Assembly (NCBI GenBank): GCA_028281285.1
Contig: JANQKF010000037.1
Coordinates: forward strand, 26,181 to 90,180
DNA from: Cyclobacteriaceae bacterium
GTDB taxonomy: Bacteria; Bacteroidota; Bacteroidia; Cytophagales; Cyclobacteriaceae
Length of the DNA stretch: 64,000 bases
Direction: 5' to 3'
A program made the position numbers and the translations under genes. The notes below the pieces were generated by a model. That model was given only the letters and a program-made list of their open reading frames with translations. It had not been told where the DNA came from and ran no database searches. Positions 62,363 to 64,000 of the stretch are shown one piece after another (the first letter of the stretch is position 1; each line of letters begins with the position of its first letter).

Positions 62363-62962
62363 ATGAATCGATTGTTCATCTTCATCTTTCTTCTTTTTAA
62401 CCTGAGTTTTCCTATGATTGCTCAAAACTCCAGTTGGAAGAGTTTCGGGCTGAAAGAACCTGTCAAATCATTTACAGAAAAGAGTGGTTTTTCAGATGGT
62501 GATACAGCCATATGGATGGACAGTAAGACCTATCTTTTCAATAAGCTAGGGTTGGTGACGACCCAAATAGATTCCAATTTATTGGAGGACCTCGTAAAGG
62601 CCAGATGGCTCTATGAATATGACAAAACAAATAGATTGATTCGGAAACAGAAGTTTGAAGGAAAAGAGTTGGCCCAAACAGTACTTTACCGATATACCGA
62701 TTCCCTTGTTCATCGAACGATTAAGAAGTTGAGATCAAGTAAGACAACTATGGACACATTGGTAATCGATGATCTCGGTCTTTATACACATCAATTGAAG
62801 ATTACTTCAATGGATACCGTCAAATTGGAGTTATTCAGATACAATGATGTGCAGATAGACAAAGAGGGGAATCCGATAGCATGGTTTCAGGAGTGGATTA
62901 TTAGTAATGATGAGGGCGGTGAAAAAGTCGAATTGTATTTCGAACGTATCATAGATTATTAA
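62363..62962 (+). CDS. Exported hypothetical protein (199 aa)
   Basis: ATG at 62363 gives a signal peptide (MNRLFIFIFLLFNLSF, ending MIAQ); the longer frame from 62288 lies inside the previous gene. The mature part is beta-rich with short strand-turn repeats (KTYLFNKLGLVTTQIDS, WLYEYDKTNRLIRKQKFEG, TVLYRYTDSLVHRTIKKL) recalling YD/Rhs-like or MORN-like antiparallel sheets. No family is certain. It has no lipobox or T9SS tail. Confidence 0.65.
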   Translation: MNRLFIFIFLLFNLSFPMIAQNSSWKSFGLKEPVKSFTEKSGFSDGDTAIWMDSKTYLFNKLGLVTTQIDSNLLEDLVKARWLYEYDKTNRLIRKQKFEGKELAQTVLYRYTDSLVHRTIKKLRSSKTTMDTLVIDDLGLYTHQLKITSMDTVKLELFRYNDVQIDKEGNPIAWFQEWIISNDEGGEKVELYFERIIDY

Positions 62963-63004
62963 CTCTCAATTTGTGCCTACCTGGCGATCCCATAACGTTT
63001 CTTA

Positions 63005-63226
63005 AGGTCATCTCGAACAACGTGAGAGATCTTCTTATTCGATTAAGACTGATGACCAGGAATAAAGAGATTTCCCGCCTCCGGTAAATAAACTAAGTCA
63101 TTTCATTCCTCCGAAATGACGAATACAAAATCAGAACGTCACTTCGAGCCTGCCTGCCGGCAAAGGCAGGAATCTCCTAATCGCTAAACGAGGCTCCTTC
63201 GGTCCTTTCAGGATACTCAGAGTGAA
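63005..63226. repeat. Dispersed repeat cluster 6
   Basis: Carries CATCTCGAACAACGTGAGAG, the 32-nt block shared with copy 2 (63154-63185) and TTCGGTCCTTTCAGGATACT shared with cluster 1. It is followed at once by a copy of a gene tail (63227-63256). Confidence 0.72.
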
Positions 63227-63256
63227 GTATCAATTATACTTCGGAGTATGCCGATC
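63227..63256 (-). repeat. Remnant copy of the frameshifted gene's 3' end
   Basis: 30 nt identical to 58239-58268. On the minus strand it encodes LDRHTPKYN and a stop, the exact last nine residues of the frameshifted helical protein; the preceding codons read SRY against QF, so similarity fades at once upstream. There is no start codon, so it is a remnant. Confidence 0.7.
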
Positions 63257-63851
63257 AAGGTATCGACTAAACGTTATAGGTAAGTTCAATTTAAAATTTA
63301 TCAAAATACAATATGTTTCTTATGAATTTTACCAAAGAAACTAAGATGATCAGAATCATCTTAAACCATTACTCTACCGAAATGATCTTCAAGAGTTAGT
63401 TTTTCTTTCTTGTCCTTATTCAGCAACAAACACCATTTCCGTTGATGTAAGCATTGGGTTCGAAAATCCACTTTCGTACATCCTGATTTTCTTCAGAACT
63501 GCCTTGGAAATAGATAGTATGTCAAAAAATATTAATGTAAATAATTTGAATCATTATTACTTTATTATAAATATTTATAGTTAAAAAAAATCATAGAAAA
63601 TCCCATACATAGAAATTTTAACGGAAAACAAGTATATCAAAATTTGATATTATAACTTAAGTAGAGAACTATTCAATGCATAGCTTATGAAAAGTCTGAA
63701 TATAATCTAGCCGGTAAGGGCAAATTAATGTTCAAGCTCCAAGTCTGGAGTTGCAAGAGTAGAAAAGCCAAACCTGCGAAACCAATAAGTCAAAATTTAA
63801 AGCTGATCTCAAAGCCAGGAAAAGAATTCAAAACCTAGAAAATAACTAATC
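63257..63851. other. AT-rich stretch without a supported gene
   Basis: About 600 nt of low G+C, lowest at 63500-63680. It holds a near-perfect palindrome (63634-63650, ATATCAAA-a-TTTGATAT) and a weak CTCCA/TGGAG hairpin near 63738. A 36-codon frame from an ATG near 63728 lacks support. It probably includes the promoter of the right-edge gene. Confidence 0.4.
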
Positions 63852-64000
63852 ATGAAAACTACACTTTATCTCTCCTTCCTATTGCTCCTTTCATTCGGGG
63901 TAAAAGGCCAAACTTACTTTGAAAAAGCAAGCAGCGTAAGTACCTACGATTTTTCATCCCCCTCCACATTCGAGTTTAAGAAATTGGGGGCCTCGTCCGG
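63852..64000 (+). CDS. Secreted protein, 3' end beyond window
   Basis: ATG at 63852 opens a signal peptide (MKTTLYLSFLLLLSFGVKGQ) and then YFEKASSVSTYDFSSPSTFE; the frame is still open at the window edge after 49 codons. Too short to assign. The Ser/Thr-rich start of the mature part is common in outer-membrane and T9SS cargo proteins. Confidence 0.7.
   Translation, partial: MKTTLYLSFLLLLSFGVKGQTYFEKASSVSTYDFSSPSTFEFKKLGASS

Noticed and set aside
63257..63340. Second functional copy of the frameshifted helical gene
   Set aside because: Only about nine codons match; upstream the frame meets a stop with no start codon, so only a remnant remains.
63728..63838. 36-codon frame in the right-end gap
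   Set aside because: Lys-rich, overlaps a weak hairpin, and has no start context or conserved-looking feature.
1..64000. tRNA, rRNA, riboswitch, insertion sequence or prophage
   Set aside because: No cloverleaf arms, conserved rRNA stretches, known aptamer cores, transposase motifs or phage structural genes were recognised by eye. A covariance-model scan would be the decisive check.

Overview
The window reads as a chromosomal segment of a free-living, probably marine, Bacteroidota (order Cytophagales or close; the genus cannot be fixed from sequence alone). The signs are a FecI/FecR-type ECF sigma/anti-sigma pair, a TonB receptor with an N-terminal carboxypeptidase-like domain, a type IX secretion C-terminal domain, a MurF-alanine racemase fusion, several -7 boxes of the Bacteroidota TAnnTTTG type, and almost no Shine-Dalgarno signals. 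No tRNA, rRNA, CRISPR array, prophage or insertion sequence was recognised.

Layout. 1-8.8 kb: two tandem TlpA-like thioredoxin proteins (the first cut by the window edge), an M20 dipeptidase, DsbD, a CopA-type copper ATPase and an M23 peptidase; this is largely an envelope thiol/copper block. 9-17.8 kb: an OmpA/PD40 outer-membrane protein, a secreted papain-fold-like protein, a class 3 aldehyde dehydrogenase, a PepSY membrane protein and a large AsmA-like protein. 17.7-21.7 kb (minus strand): MutS-like membrane ATPase, purK, purE and a VOC protein. 21.8-24.9 kb: ECF sigma factor, FecR anti-sigma and an STN-domain protein with no TonB receptor attached. 24.9-31.7 kb (minus): feoA-feoB, a vitamin-K-carboxylase-like HTTM protein, the MurF-Alr fusion and a CsaA-like tRNA-binding protein, plus a 48-codon plus-strand gene. 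31.8-42.5 kb: a TonB receptor, hisA, an OmpR-type two-component pair divergent from a strange Asp/Phe-rich secreted protein, lysA, a cytochrome c, a lipoprotein and a LytTR regulator. 42.6-54.9 kb: a six-PAS soluble histidine kinase, a phosphoesterase/kinase-like/Omp85 barrel fusion, an SdiA-regulated-type beta-propeller, an HD-domain protein fused to a Pycsar-effector-type membrane domain, and an ABC transporter of the MacB/LolD kind.

From about 55 kb to the right edge the character changes. Dispersed repeats of the GTCATTCTGAG / GAATCTCC type fill the gaps, genes are orphan-like or broken, and composition swings between GC-rich and very AT-rich. This accessory stretch holds an EEP nuclease, two tiny membrane proteins, a frameshifted secreted helical protein, a lipoprotein with a toxin-like C-terminus followed 3 bp later by a small possible immunity gene, and orphan genes.

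Candidates for new biology are: the HD-PycTM fusion (50.4 kb); the lipoprotein toxin/immunity pair (59.3-61.4 kb); the phosphoesterase/kinase-like/Omp85 fusion (45.7 kb); and helically phased TTAAC boxes between the two-component system and its divergent acidic secreted neighbour (37.8 kb), with a similar set at 12.1 kb. A structural oddity is that all seven convergent gene junctions in the left 46 kb either share a 4-nt interlocked stop (four cases) or are only 5-6 nt apart.
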